From Lonicera japonica (Eukaryota; Streptophyta; Magnoliopsida; Dipsacales; Caprifoliaceae): a stretch of 64,000 nucleotides of DNA. Below, piece by piece: positions 44,309 to 56,399 of this stretch. Each line of letters begins with the position of its first letter. The first letter of the stretch is position 1. Both the position numbers and the translations under genes were made by a program. A model generated the notes under the pieces. The model did no database searches. It was not told the origin of the DNA and saw only the letters and a list, made by a program, of their open reading frames with translations. The stretch is taken from contig CM038464.1 of the NCBI GenBank assembly GCA_021464415.1, forward strand, positions 3,286,001 to 3,350,000. Direction: 5' to 3'.

Positions 44309-44672
44309 ATGGCCCCTAATATTTCCCTTCTCGCACATCGACACCCCTACTCTCTAAACATATTTTGTATTAGTTGGGGTGTTTTTCTTGGGGAAATACA
44401 ATCAATGACACCGTTAGAGGTAGAGCAGTGGCATATTTCCATTCAATCCCTTCAAAGAGGCCCGGTGCCTTCCTCCGCCAGCAATCCCTGCACTTACATC
44501 CCCGGAGCTAGGTAAGCCCCTTGGCTGGTGCACACTCGCTGAGAATGAAATCAACTTTGCCGGAGCCACCGGTCATATTGAATCGCCAGCGGCTTTCCCT
44601 CAGGTCATGGTTGATTTTGTTGCTGCAACTACTACTGCTACTGCAGCATCTCATCATCATCGTCTAAATTAA
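44309..44672 (+). pseudogene. Relic resembling a small secreted-peptide gene
   Basis: The plus strand reads EVEQWHISIQSLQRGPVPSS followed by ASNPCTYIPGA, then TAA. After a one-base shift it continues CTLAENEINFAGATGHI and FPQVMVDFVAATTTATAAS to TAA at 44670-44672. A Pro/Ser-rich core with a CTYIPG motif and a nearby second Cys suggests a short plant secreted peptide precursor, but I cannot name the family. No signal peptide is clear upstream. The frame break between the halves could be a lesion or an unrecognised intron (AGGTAAGC occurs at the break). Unlike its surroundings it is not AT-rich. Confidence 0.35.
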
Positions 44673-45079
44673 GATAATGAGACCAGAGAGACGAATACAA
44701 GATCTTGAGATTTCAAACGAACTACTTTGTCGTTTTATTTTTAACTACTGTATATTTCATAGATAAGCTCCGAAAATGTAGATGCGAATTAATTAGACTT
44801 TGTATATTAATATACCCTTCTTGCTAATTTTTCATATTTTACTATAATTGATAAGAGTCTTTCTTATGCATACATGCGTGTCTACAATTTATTTTCATCC
44901 TACTGTACCTCATATTAAACCCATGACCTAAGCATTTTTCTGTTTACCATTAGTCTTATAACATTGTACTAAGGTTGTCCACTGCCGGAACATAACTTAT
45001 ATTTAGCAATTGCTTATCCATTATCGATACGTCAAAAATGGTATAAACATATACCCAGGAGGGTTAACGTTGTCATGTC
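44673..45079. other. Flank of the peptide-like relic
   Basis: AT-rich, no feature recognised. Confidence 0.4.
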
Positions 45080-45084
45080 CGCCC

Positions 45085-46117
45085 TGTTAGCCAAAAATGT
45101 GAAAATTAACAATTTAAATAAAAAATAAAACCGAGTCTCGTGTATCACACGATCTCCTTAAAACAATTACGCCGCCTCCCACGGTGCTTATGAGGTTTGT
45201 TATGGCGTTTATCTCCCAGGATAAAACGGTAAAGAGTGTCTATCTTTAGCACTTGGTGTCACTCGCTAAACGAACTTAAATTGTGTTTGAACTTTATCAC
45301 CACCAAACAAGACTAGTCTAAAGAGAATGAGAGGATTTCGTGAGAGAGATGTGTGTGTTGAGATGTGTGGAATGAGGTCTCCAAGGCCTCCAATTTATAC
45401 AAGGGGGAGGAGATTTAGAATTAATTTGTCATTAATCAAAACGGTTCTTTAGTGTTAATTGCTACAATTAATCAAACCGTTTTTTATGATTAATATAAAT
45501 TAATTCAAACGTTTTTTTTATTTAAATAATTTGAATTCAAACTAAATCTCTTAATAAAGAGTAATTAAAATGGGTGACATTAAGGAAAATAAATGAACTG
45601 GAAAACCTCTAAGTGCAAAACATGACTCCGCGCGGCTGGCCATTTTCGGAGCGACATTCGTGTCCGCAGATGCGGGCGCACACAAGCCAAACTTGTGTCA
45701 AGCCAAATTCGGTCCGTGATTTGCACCCCCTGCGCCTGCACCCCCAAACTTGTGTCAAGCCAAATTCGGTCCGTGATTTGCACCCCCTGCGCCTGGGTGC
45801 GCGAAAGAGAGCCTTATTTTTCTTAGAAGCTTATTAGATAGTGAAAAGTTATCCTTTATAAACTCATAAATGTTTTCCTAAAGTTCCAATGTGGGACTAA
45901 CATTTTCCATTTTATTTTCCATCTCAAGTAGCTCACTTTGGGTGACAATTTCTCATTCACCCTAAATCCGTTTTGAGCAAACAAATACACGATCTCGATG
46001 TACTCACGGAGGAGAACACGAATCTATAATTTCTTTTCACAACCGAGTGTGAAAACCCATTTAAAATTACCCTCAAAATGGCTAAAAAATGTTACTTTAA
46101 AACTATTTTTTCCAACA
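45085..46117. mobile_element. Solo LTR, 1033 bp
   Basis: It begins TGTTAGCCAAAAATG and ends TTTTTCCAACA. A perfect 5-base duplication CGCCC lies on both sides (45080-45084 and 46118-46122). A lone LTR with an intact duplication is the usual product of LTR-LTR recombination. Its body contains TCCAATGTGGGACTAAC, common in plant LTRs. Strand cannot be assigned safely. Confidence 0.85.
45687..45800. repeat. 57-bp tandem duplication inside the solo LTR
   Basis: CCAAACTTGTGTCAAGCC through ATTTGCACCCCCTGCGCCTG occurs twice in direct order, starting at 45687 and 45744, virtually without change. Confidence 0.92.
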
Positions 46118-46122
46118 CGCCC

Positions 46123-47244
46123 CTCCCTCGGGCGACGTACAAGCAGGTTACAGTAAACCTCCCTCCCCCTCCAGAATTTAAGCCTCGGCCAATATATACA
46201 CGCACACAATTTCTTGGAGAGGCTAATTCATTTCGACATCTAGTAGGATTTGAATGTAAATAAGGCGCCATTTCATATATATGGACTCAGAATTAAATTT
46301 GCCATCTATACATGTGGACTGAGATTGGGGTCACATCAAAGGATTGAAGTTCTTATGAGATTGGGCTTTGGGCTTTCCTTATAAGCTAGCATGTGACATT
46401 CTTCCTTTACTTCCCTTTTTACCATTTAATTTTACACAGAGTGGAACTCATTTTATTAAAATAACAGTTTAACTTAAATTTTACAATACCCATGGTAAAT
46501 GGCCTAACCAGTACATAGATTGAGAATGGAGTGTAGGTTTAAATTCACACCGAAAAAAAAATAACTCTTTTCTTTTTATTTAGTTTATATGATTATTTTC
46601 TTGTTAATGAACCATATTGTCCGTTGGTAGTTTTCTTTTCTCTTTTCATAAATATATTATGACCAAGTGTTATACGTGGTTAAGACTTGGTTATTAGTTA
46701 TTATATGATGGTAAAACTTTTCAAATAGATATGTGTAACGGTGGGTAAGCTTTTGCAATATTCCCCTCTCTGTAGTATTTTTATAGGAAGAAAGTTTTTA
46801 GACCTTTCTTTCAAAATACTAATTTTTTTGCTGCTACATATTTAGATTTTGGAAACATTGATTTATTGTATTAAATTTTTATACCAAAATAGCAAAAAAA
46901 AAAAAAAATGGGTCCATTGAAGTGGCCGTTTGAGCTAGACAGGGCCCACTGAGCCCAGCAAACATAAGCCGACAATAGTTATATATATAAACTTAATAAT
47001 TCTTTGCAAAATAAATTTATTTGTTAAAATAGGTATTAAGAGAAATTATTTCTAACAAAATCGTAAACGTGGTCTATATGATCGACGGTATAAGAGGATT
47101 GACTTTTTGGGAAAATCTTATAAAAAAGAATATGACTCTTAGACCTCTCTACTCGCTAACAAATTCAAAAGCACATTACCCTTGTGCATACGAATTCTCC
47201 CTTTCCTCCGTCACTTGGTCTTCTGTTCCCACCTTTCGACTACG
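46123..47244. other. Intergenic DNA
   Basis: No gene recognised. An A run lies near 46893-46908. The 47060-47244 part is less AT-rich but gives no identifiable protein. Confidence 0.4.
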
Positions 47245-47606
47245 CCAATACTCACCGTTGAACTTGAGAATTTGGGGTCCTGAATTTATCAATGAGGCCT
47301 TTCGTTCTCAAATTTTTAGGTTTTTTTTTTAAGCATCCAAATTTAAAGAAAATAAATAAAATTAAAATAATTTACATAAATGATCACTACTTATTTTTTG
47401 ATCAATGAACTTCTTTATTAAAAGCTGATAACTGGCGTGGCAAATAAGTAAAAAATTATATTATGAACAAAAACAACTACTTGAGCAAGAATAAAAACAT
47501 CATTTAAAATATTACCCACCTTGCAGTTTCAAAGGTAAAAGTATCAATCAAGCTTTTATAGTCAAGTCGTTCGACTACTTTTTTCTCGAAGGATAACATA
47601 GCCAAG

Positions 47607-48204
47607 TGTCACGGGGCGTCCTTTGATGGCACAAAGGAGGCCGCGTGAACGACCATGCTAACCGATAGCCCGGTCGAGTTCAATCGAATTTTATTTACAA
47701 TCAACAAACATGCAACAACAGTAATTTGAAAAGAGCTTTAGCATAAATTGAAATCACTTCATTGCATTAAACTTGATTACATGGAAAGCTATTACAGTGC
47801 GAAAAAAAGTAAGAGCTTCAAATAGAGTGCTAGACAACGTGCACTGGTAAGCAATCGAGTGTGAGGCAGATAGTCTTATCCCCACATATAACCACTTAAT
47901 GAAAATACTAAAGTGGTAGCAGTGCACGTTGGCTCACACAAGTTACAAGAAACTGATTACAACTGAAAATGAAAATGCAATTACAAAGGAAATTCCTAGA
48001 TCTATTTACATGGAAACAATATTTACATATGAGAATACATTTCTCCAAAAACTAACCTAAGCACAAGTCTAAAACTAAATGATGCTTAACGACCTGGTTG
48101 TGCTGGTGCTAGATCTCCTGTTGGGCCGTGCTGTGCTCGGGCGCGTGCACGGTGTTGATGAAGTATAGTCGGTCACGAGTGCTGTTGGGAGGCAACCCGT
48201 GACA
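47607..48204. mobile_element. Solo LTR (598 bp) nested in the hAT relic
   Basis: It starts TGTCACGGGGCGTCC and ends GGCAACCCGTGACA, so its ends are inverted (TGTCACGGG/CCCGTGACA). A perfect 5-base duplication CCAAG flanks it (47602-47606 and 48205-48209). It interrupts the transposase right after RERLNGL. Confidence 0.9.
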
Positions 48205-48436
48205 CCAAGCCATTCAACCTCTCTCGTGACAGTGTTGACCAGATATAAGTTTTGAATAGCTTCAACTTTAAAAAACTTCTCTCAGCAGTTGTAACTGTAA
48301 CTGGTGTAGTCAATAAAACTCTGTAAGCAATATATACATTCGGGTAACAGTCTTCTATCATCTTTAAATAATTCAAGACATTAATTGCAAGTTTTGCTTC
48401 TTTTGGTATTGTTGATCTTAAAAATGTTAACTTCAA
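48205..48436 (-). pseudogene. hAT transposase dimerisation domain remnant
   Basis: Minus strand: LTFLRSTIPKEAKLAINVLN, then YPNVYIAYRVLLTTPVTVTT, AERSFLKLKLFKTY and LSRERLNGL. This is the hAT C-terminal dimerisation domain (PF05699 pattern; the AERSFSKLKLIK block is diagnostic). The reading ends where the solo LTR begins. Confidence 0.85.
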
Positions 48437-48748
48437 AAATAAATCCTATGCCATAAAAAATTACGGGGCCCTCAAAAATTTGGGGCATGTTGCGGCTCAC
48501 CTCAGGTCCAACTCTGCCAATACCAAAACTATTAAGGATTTCGACCTATATTTTACATTATGACTTACAATTGATTTAATTTTTGCGTCTAAAAGATCAA
48601 ACGGAACTTGTTAGTTTTTGCTAGACGAAAAGTAAAGAACATACACAAAATTAGAAAAATAATTGTGAAAAGAAAATCAAATTAATTTGTCCAATTTTTT
48701 TATATATTTTTTCCTAATCATTGAATTCACTGAGTGTGTTTCTCAAAT

Positions 48749-50330
48749 GAGTTATTTATAAAAATCACCCCTAAAGTTTACCTCTTATCTCACTTTAGTT
48801 CACGAAGTTCAAAATTGCATAAGTTCATACATGAAGTTTCACCTGTGTCTCACTTACCTCTATTTTTGGACGGACCGTCTGAAAAGCTGACCGAATTAAT
48901 CATGTGCCTTACACATTAGGGAGTTATTTACAAAAATCACCCTAAGGTTTACCTCTTGTTTCACTTTGGTTCACGAAGTTCAAAAGTGCATAAGTTCATA
49001 CATAAAATTTCACCTACATCTCACTTTTTCCCATTTTTGGACGGACTGTCTGAAAAGCTGACAAAATTAGTCACGTGCAAGTCATATGAGGGCTGGGAAA
49101 ACACTATTCTAACTCCATTTTCTTTTCTTTATTCTTCTTCCCTAATTTTCTCCTCTTCTATTAACACACAATTCCTTTCTTTTTCTTTTTCTTCTCATTA
49201 TTAAAAAAATGCATTAACACACAATACCCTTCTCTTCTTCTCTCTCTCCCCCTCCTTTGGTCATTCTTTTTATTCCCAACTTTATATTCTTTGTCTACAT
49301 ATGTATATATACACGCATTAAGAAAGTGAACTATACTTATACCTAAATAAAAATTGATAGTTGCCTTAATCTAGAAAAGAAAACCCAAATTCAAAACCAA
49401 TCTTGAGAAATAAATCGAGATTAAAAATCAATCTAAACATGAAATCAATATCAAATTTGATCCAATTCGAACAGATTCGTGGGTTTAATGCCCCTTTAAA
49501 TAAATTGATGGGTTTAATGCCCTTTTTGGGGATAGATCTGTGGGTCCTTTTTTGGAACAGATACTTTGGTTATGGCCAATAAAATCTAAAGCTCAAAGAA
49601 GCTTTGAGGAATGAGAAAGTGGAATGGGGAGTTTAGTAGGGTTAGGGTTTGGTAATTTGTAGAAGTAAGAGGAGAAAGAGGAAGAGGAGGAAGTTGCTAC
49701 TGCCTTCACGATAGTTAGTGTTGGCCGAAAAATGAAGAGAAATCTAGCACCGGCGATGTATAGAGAGAAGATAAAGTTGGAAATAGAAAGAAAGACCAAA
49801 AGCGGAGAGAGAGATATATATATATAGAGAAAGAGATAGAGAGAAGAATAAGAAGAAGAAGAAAGGAATTATGTGTTGATGGTTTTTTTTTTAATAAGGA
49901 ATTGTGTTATTGGAGGAGGATAAAATTAGGGAAGAAGAAGTAAGGTAAAAAGAAGGGGGTTAGAACAGTGTTTTTCCACTTTTGCCCCTTATGTGCCTTA
50001 CACGTGACTAATTTTGTCAGCCTTTTAGATAGTCCGTCCAAAAATGGGGGAAAATGAAACGCATGGGAAATTTCATGTATGAACTTATACATTTTTTAAT
50101 TTCGTGGATCAAAGTGAAACAAGAGGTAAACTTTAGGATGATTTTTGTAAATAACTCCCTCATGTGCAAGGCACATGACTAATTCGGTTAGCTTTTTAAA
50201 CAGTCTGTCCAAAAATGGGAGAAAGTGAGACGCATGTAAAACTTCATATATGAACTTATGCAGTTTTAAACTTCGTAGATGCAAAGTGTGACAAAAGATA
50301 AATTTTATGAATGATTTTTGTAAATAACTC
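48749..50330. mobile_element. Foldback (MULE-like) element, 1582 bp, with 9-base target duplication
   Basis: Inverted arms of about 520 bases (48749-49270 and 49800-50330) flank a 530-base centre. Each arm starts with two direct copies of a ~172-bp unit (GAGTTATTTAYAAAAATCA at 48749 and 48921; the inverse ends at 50157 and 50330). TTCTCAAAT is duplicated exactly on both sides (48740-48748 and 50331-50339). Nine-base duplications and long inverted ends point to Mutator-like/foldback elements. The centre (49310-49800) has no transposase; it has purine-rich DNA and a short AT-free stretch that might be captured host sequence. Confidence 0.88.
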
Positions 50331-50339
50331 TTCTCAAAT

Positions 50340-50924
50340 TGTAAAATTCAAATAGCGATTGATTTAGGAATTAATTTTATTTATTAACAAAGGCGGAGTT
50401 AAGAGGGGACTGAGGTTGGTTGTATCCAATCCTCAATTTATATTAAAGTATTTATTGGCACAAGAATGGTCTAGCCCATAATAAAATTTCTAAGTACAAG
50501 AATATACATTAATGATTTATAGATATTTTTTTAGTAAATTTAATTGATTATATCTGTATATTACCCGTTTTGTCCCTCATATCTTCTGCTATATATCCTA
50601 TTTTTTTTAGCTCACCCTATGTTGGAAGTATAATTGTTTCACTGTAACTTAATAAATTGTAAATTATTTCATTTCAATAAAAAAATTTGTAGTGTGATTT
50701 TTTTTTCATAAACATGTATGATAATTATAAATTATGTAATTTCAACTATATCTCAATATTTTCTTATTTAATATTTTATGTATTAACTTAAATTTATGAT
50801 TTTATATATATATATATTAGTTAATTTTTGTAACTAAGCGCTCAAATTAGATAATTCACAAATTAAATAATTATAAATAGCCTAATTCGTAAATTGGAGG
50901 AAACTGGCTCTTAGAACTTTCAAA
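50340..50924. other. AT-rich intergenic DNA
   Basis: AAGGCGGAGTTAAGAGGGG at 50391 resembles the hAT end seen at 18244, but no partner end was found. Confidence 0.35.
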
Positions 50925-51194
50925 TGATTTATGATTATCTTGGTTTATTTGAATTGAATTTTGTTTAATCGGATTTTCTAATTTGCAGCGTGATTTTAGA
51001 TAATTTAATTGGTTTACATGTAAATCTTTAGTATGGGCATTTTTACGAATATTACTTATATGGCAGATTTAAATGTAAAATTATCCAAAAATAATTAATT
51101 TAAGTGTGTTTGAATTATGTCTTATAAACTAACCCTTAAAAATTATTGTTCTTCAATATAAGCATAATTTAAACTTTATCCTTTATATATATAT

Positions 51195-51602
51195 ATGAAA
51201 AATTTTAAGTAAAGATCTTAACTTAAGGACCTTATTTACGCATCGGGCTATTTGGTATACTTCTTGAAGGAATTTTTTGATAAAATTTGGTGGGAATGTT
51301 CTTCATCATGTGTAGAACATTTCCACCAAATTTCATCAAAAAATTCAACCGGAAAGTAGGTTAACTACGTGATTCAAAAATATTTGTCCAGAAACAGATA
51401 TATAAAATCTAATACTTTTTCAATTATGTAGTTAATCCACTTTTCGGATGAATTTTTTTATGAAATTTAGTAGAAATGTTCTACGCATAATGAAGAACAT
51501 CTCCACTAAAGTTTATCAAAAAATTCTATCGAAAAATGTGTCAAATAGCACAGTCCATAAATAAGATCCTTAAGTTAAAGTTCTTACTTGAAATGCACCC
51601 AT
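51195..51602. mobile_element. Foldback MITE, copy 2 (408 bp)
   Basis: Same family as 24032-24450. Arms carry TTAACTTAAGGACCTTATTT and the inverse, AAATTTGGTGGGAATGTTCT, and the end TTGAAATGCACCCAT. Flanked by ATATATATAT on the left and ACATATATAT on the right. It is absent from repeat B, which supports insertion. Confidence 0.82.
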
Positions 51603-51929
51603 ACATATATATATATATATAAACCAATTTTTTATATATTTTTGGTAACCACCAAAAATATCTGACATCAATGAACATGATTTACAAATTTGGATAACCA
51701 TTTTGGCAAGAAAACCCTGGTGGTTACAAATGGTATCAAAGTGTTACCAAAATGTCGACAGTGTTTACATGTGACCCTAACTTGACTAGTATATCAGGAA
51801 TTTAATGGGGACAACACGGGAGGTTACACAAGATTTTGACGAGCTTGCGATTCTTGTTCAATTATAAAATTATTTTTTTGTTGACTCCAAACCTAAACCA
51901 AAAGTAATGTAAGATAGGAACTAGGGCAC

Positions 51930-52830
51930 TAGGGGTGTTTTTGAGTTCGGTCGGGATGGGAACTAGGGTACCCCAAACTCAAACCTAATAAAAAAAATTA
52001 GTTTCGATTTTCAAATCTTCTAAACCCAAGCTCATATCAAACTTTTCAGTTTGATTTCGGTTCATTTTATTCAATTTTTACGTAAGATTTTTTTTAATCA
52101 ATTTAACATATCAGTGGAATATTAGAAGTAATGTAAGATGGGCACCAATTCACATTACTTTAATGGTTTTCTAATAGCAAGTAAACCGCATTCTTTATTT
52201 AGTTACTATTTTACTTACACATTTACAAAGTAAATAAAGTGATGAATTATCTTAATATTATGTATTTGATTAAAAATAAAAATCTTATCACCGTGTAAGT
52301 TAATTTATGATGGAGGGCATGCATTAAACAAATTTTTTTAAGAGGGTCTCAAATGATGAATTTTTTATTTTTTTTACACCTAAGAACAAAAAATTCATAA
52401 GAAACGCCCAAAGAAGAATTTCCATATTTAAAAGGGGAAATAAAGTTTCAATTGCATTATGTGATTATATACAGAAAATTTTAGGTGTGAACTAGCTCAT
52501 ACAGATTGGTCTTTTTTATGACGGTTTTGAGTCATAAAAAACTCTCTCCAAATGTTTTTATGAAGAAAAATCGTCGTAAAATAACTAGTATGTAAGAATT
52601 GAATTGTACCAGAAATAGATCATATATATATATTATTTGCGTTTATATATATATATATATATTTTTCGATTTGATTCGGTTCGGTTCGGTTCTGGACTGG
52701 CTAACCCCAAACTCGAATCAAACTATTTGGTTTTGGTTCAATTTTCTTGTTTTTGTCTTTTTTTCGATTTGGGGTTTTATGGATCAATTTGGTCCGTTTA
52801 GTCGGTTTTCGAATTGGCTGTAACACCCTA
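51930..52830. mobile_element. hAT-like element (901 bp), relative of the one at 36153
   Basis: Ends TAGGGGTGTTTTTGAG and GGCTGTAACACCCTA are inverted. Inner ends have CGGTTCGGTTCGGTTC and related words. Repeat B lacks it: AGGGGAG in B runs straight into AAATACACCATT, where A has this element. An exact 8-base duplication no longer shows. Confidence 0.75.
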
Positions 52831-53000
52831 AAATACACCATTGAGCCCTTATTCAATTTTATTCTTATCCCATTTTATTTGTTTAAATACCTTCTTATGT
52901 GATCGTTGCCTTGAGATATTATATGACTTTGAATTGTTTGTTACTTGTATTTAATTTATATCAATTATTATATGTTGATTATGAATGATTTTGGCAAATA

Positions 53001-54212
53001 AGTGAACAAATGTCTTCTTCTAATGGAGTATTGAGCATTTAATTGGAAGATGGATAGTAAAAGTGTAAGGATGTTCAGAGATGCGGAAACAATATTGAAT
53101 TTCATCAATGAAACTCAATTTTTGCAGATATAAGAGGAAATCATATCTGACCTCATTTGTAAAATTAATCCAAGTATATATTCTCTTAGGATGACGTGCA
53201 TGATAAGATAGTGGGATATAATATATTTATTCTATCTTATATTTAGTGTTCTTTGAGATTGGATATCCGAGCGGATTATTTATCTCACTAAAACTTTTTT
53301 ATCCCACCGGCCAAGAGAAAGATTAACAAAACTCACCTAAAAGGTATAATTGTTTTATCTTATCCGAATAAAAATAATTTTATCCGACTCTTTAATCGAA
53401 CTCGTGAAATACACCCTTAGAGAGTAAGAGATGGTCCGAATATTTTTCTTGTCTGAGACATGATATTTCTCGGGATTATTCATGCTTTATCATCCTTCTT
53501 GCATATTATTATTTGTGTTATGATATATATTGTTAATATTCACAGATATATTAAAGATTTAAAGCTAGTGATTGTTCTCTGTCCTCCATTTAAACGTGTA
53601 AGATATAATTGGTAAATTATATTTATTTATATCTAGAAATTAGGTAGAAGGTCTTATTACATATTGATTTTTACAAAAAATCTAATGAATAATATTTTTT
53701 TGAATGAAGTGCCTATTTTTAATTGGTAATTAGTGTAAGAGGCCTATTTTTTTTATATTTTAAATGAAGGTATTTGAATAAATTTAAATATCATTTAATT
53801 AATAAAATCATGTTATATATTACCTAAATTTTCCTTCTTTATGAAATTTGCACAAAAAATATGGACTGCAAAGTTCATATTGCAGTAAAATATGAACTGC
53901 AAAGTTTATATTGCAGTTCATATTTTAATGCATATTGGTATTTTTTTAGTTTATTTTAAGGGTTGGAATGTCATTTTACAATAAAAAAAAACATATGTCA
54001 TATTATCAATAAAATAAAAAATAGGCCCTTTATTTACAAAAAAATTATTCATTGGCTTTAGTGTGAAAATCTTTCTCTAATAAGATTTTTTTTAACTGTC
54101 CCTATTTATATTTTGTTCACCATTAAAGAAAATATATTTTTTTCAAGTTAAAGAATGTAAGTTACAATTTCCTAAATTTGGGTGTTGACTTTTTAAAAAT
54201 AAATAAATTTTC
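53001..54212. other. AT-rich DNA between repeats A and B
   Basis: No coding sequence; it would be the interior of the old element if A and B are its LTRs. ATGAACTGCAAAGTT occurs near 53890, next to related words. Confidence 0.4.
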
Positions 54213-55480
54213 AAATGCTTATTATTGATTGGCTTGGTTAAATTGAAATGAATTCTGGTTAATCTGACTTTCTATTTTGCAGCATGATTTTAAGTAATTT
54301 AATTTGTTTACGTGTACATCTTTAATATGGGTATTTTAGGAATATTGCTTATACCGAAGATTTAAATGTAAAATTATCCAAAAATAATTAATTTAGGTGT
54401 TTTTGAATTTTGTCTTTTGAATTAATCTTTAAAAATCGTCGTCCTTCAGTAGAAACAGAGTGTCAACCTTACCATTTATAAAAAAATTCTATTTTTATAA
54501 ACCACCCAAAATATCTTATATCGGTAATGTAATGTAAAAGTTCTTAATATAGGTGTCGGTACAATGAACATGATTTACAAATTTTGCAAGCCATTTTAGA
54601 AGATAACCCTGATGGTTATAGCATCTCTAATGGAATAATCAAAATTGAATAATCAATAACTTTTGATTATTCATTTAGCAAGTTGTTAAAGTTAATAATG
54701 TAGCCATCTCCCATGGCTATTTTTTCTCAATAATTAAATTTGTAGGGTCCATTTTATTGATTGGCCACAAATTAATCAATTTGAATTTTGTTTCAAAAAA
54801 AAGAGGGAAAGATGATTTAAATTTAAAAAGATTCTCTTTTACCCAATAGATTTGGATGACTCTACATTTTGGTTATTGAAAAAGGTTGTTAACTTTGATT
54901 ATAAATGGAGTAGATTTGGTTATTAGTTAAAAGGTTGCTAAAATTTGATTATGTCATTGGAGTAGTATTTTTAGCCAAAATTGTTAAATTTGATTATAAT
55001 TATTATTTTGATTATACCATTTGAGATACTCTACATGCTAATTAGGTGCTACCTAGAGTTGAGATTGTTTGTACGTGACTCCTCCATGACAAGGATATTA
55101 AGAATTTAATCGAGGGAGGCCTATATGTTTGTGTGTAATCTCGGCCTAATGAGAACGCCAGAAATTTAAAGGGGATAGTCCAAAAATATCACACATCAAT
55201 ATTGTAATGAAAAATTCCATGGTATATATATGTTGATGTAGTGAACTTAAAATCATAACTTAGATTAGCTATTCTAGGCGAGAGTCCGAAAAATTACAAA
55301 AAATTAATTGAGTAGGGGAGAAATACACCATTAAGCCCCTATTCCGTTTTGTTCTTGTCTCGTTTTATTTGTGTGAATACTTTCTTACGTGGTCGTTTCC
55401 TTGAAATGTTATATGACCTCGAATTTTTCGTAATTTGTATTTAATTGATATCAATTATTATATGCTTATAATAAATGAAT
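54213..55480. repeat. Diverged long direct repeat B (probable old LTR)
   Basis: Partner of 50925-53000; see there. It continues rightward into LTR-like sequence (GAATCTGTAGCTCACCTCCC near 55508, resembling Gypsy LTR ends) to perhaps 55860. Confidence 0.6.
54621..55035. mobile_element. MITE (about 415 bp) in repeat B
   Basis: Left GCATCTCTAATGGAATAATC, right ATTATACCATTTGAGATACTC are inverted, followed inward by AAAATTGA and related words. Repeat A lacks it. The target duplication is not clear. Confidence 0.7.
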
Positions 55481-56243
55481 TTATGTAGAGCTTATGTATT
55501 CTCAGTGAATCTGTAGCTCACCTCCCAATAGACTGTTTTGTGGATTTGATGATTGATTGAAGTTGATCGATGGCATTTAGGAATTATTATTATTATTATT
55601 ATTTTATTTATTGGATGTTTATCTTTATGCAATATTATTTATATAGATTGTTTGGTTACAGTAGGAGTTTGGGAAGTGTAGATTCTCTTGCCAATATTTT
55701 TCAAAGTTGTTATATCTGTTATTATAAATTATTGATATTTATTGTTGTGATTTGAGTGTTCAAGTGTATTCATTTTTTTGATGAAATGTGTAAGTAAATT
55801 ATTTCCGTGATTTGAGCCCTCGAATCACGTGCCCCATGCATATTAATTTGTTCTTAAGAATATCTTACTTAAAATTTACAATATATATTTAATAATTTAT
55901 TATTATTTTCATTCTAAGCTTATTTAATTTTATTGAGAACTCTTCTATTTTTCATAAATAAAAAAAAAAAACTACTCGAAAATTGAAACATGACATTTTT
56001 TAGTAAGAAATAAATTTAAAAATTACGCTTATGCATGATTATTTTGAAAGGTTTGAAGGCACAAAAAAGTAAATTAAAAGATATTTACGGGGAAATTTAA
56101 TTATATTATTTTGAGACAAGCGGGCAACTTAATTTAGACGAAAGAAACAATGATAATTCTACCCCCGAGATGGGAGCAACAGAAAGAAAAAAAAAAAAAA
56201 AAAAAGTTGGTCAAAGTTGAAAGCTGTATATGACGACACATAT
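55481..56243. other. Right flank of repeat B and AT-rich DNA
   Basis: An ATT-repeat run lies at 55585-55606 and an A run at 56189-56207. No gene. Confidence 0.35.
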
Positions 56244-56391
56244 ATATGTACTTGTCGCAAAACAAAAACAAGTGTGTGTGTACTGTATGTGTATATATAT
56301 ATTTATATATATATTTATATGTACTCGTCGCAAAACAAAAAAAAGTGTGTGTGTGTGTACTGTATGTGTATATATATATATATATTTATAT
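56244..56391. repeat. 74-bp tandem duplication with GT and TA microsatellites
   Basis: TATGTACTYGTCGCAAAACA, then GTGTGTGTGTACTGTATGTG, then (TA)n, occurs twice in succession. Confidence 0.85.
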
Positions 56392-56399
56392 ATGAGAGT

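Larger units (their letters stand above)
47253..48516 (-). mobile_element. hAT transposon relic with transposase C-terminus
   Basis: Ends CACCGTTGAACTTGAG and CTCAGGTCCAACTCTG correspond to those of the MITE at 29305-29590. Duplications CCAATACT (47245-47252) and CCAATACC (48517-48524) differ at one base. The interior keeps the transposase C-terminal part on the minus strand and is broken by a solo LTR (47607-48204). Most of the transposase is gone. Confidence 0.85.
50925..53000. repeat. Diverged long direct repeat A (probable old LTR), with two insertions
   Basis: Segments 50925-51194, 51603-51929 and 52831-53000 match 54213-54620 and 55036-55480 in order: for example AAATGTAAAATTATCCAAAAA, CAATGAACATGATTTACAAA and AAATACACCATT-AGCCC. 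The gaps correspond to elements inserted in only one copy. Presumably two LTRs of one very old element, or two insertions of the same family. Confidence 0.6.
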
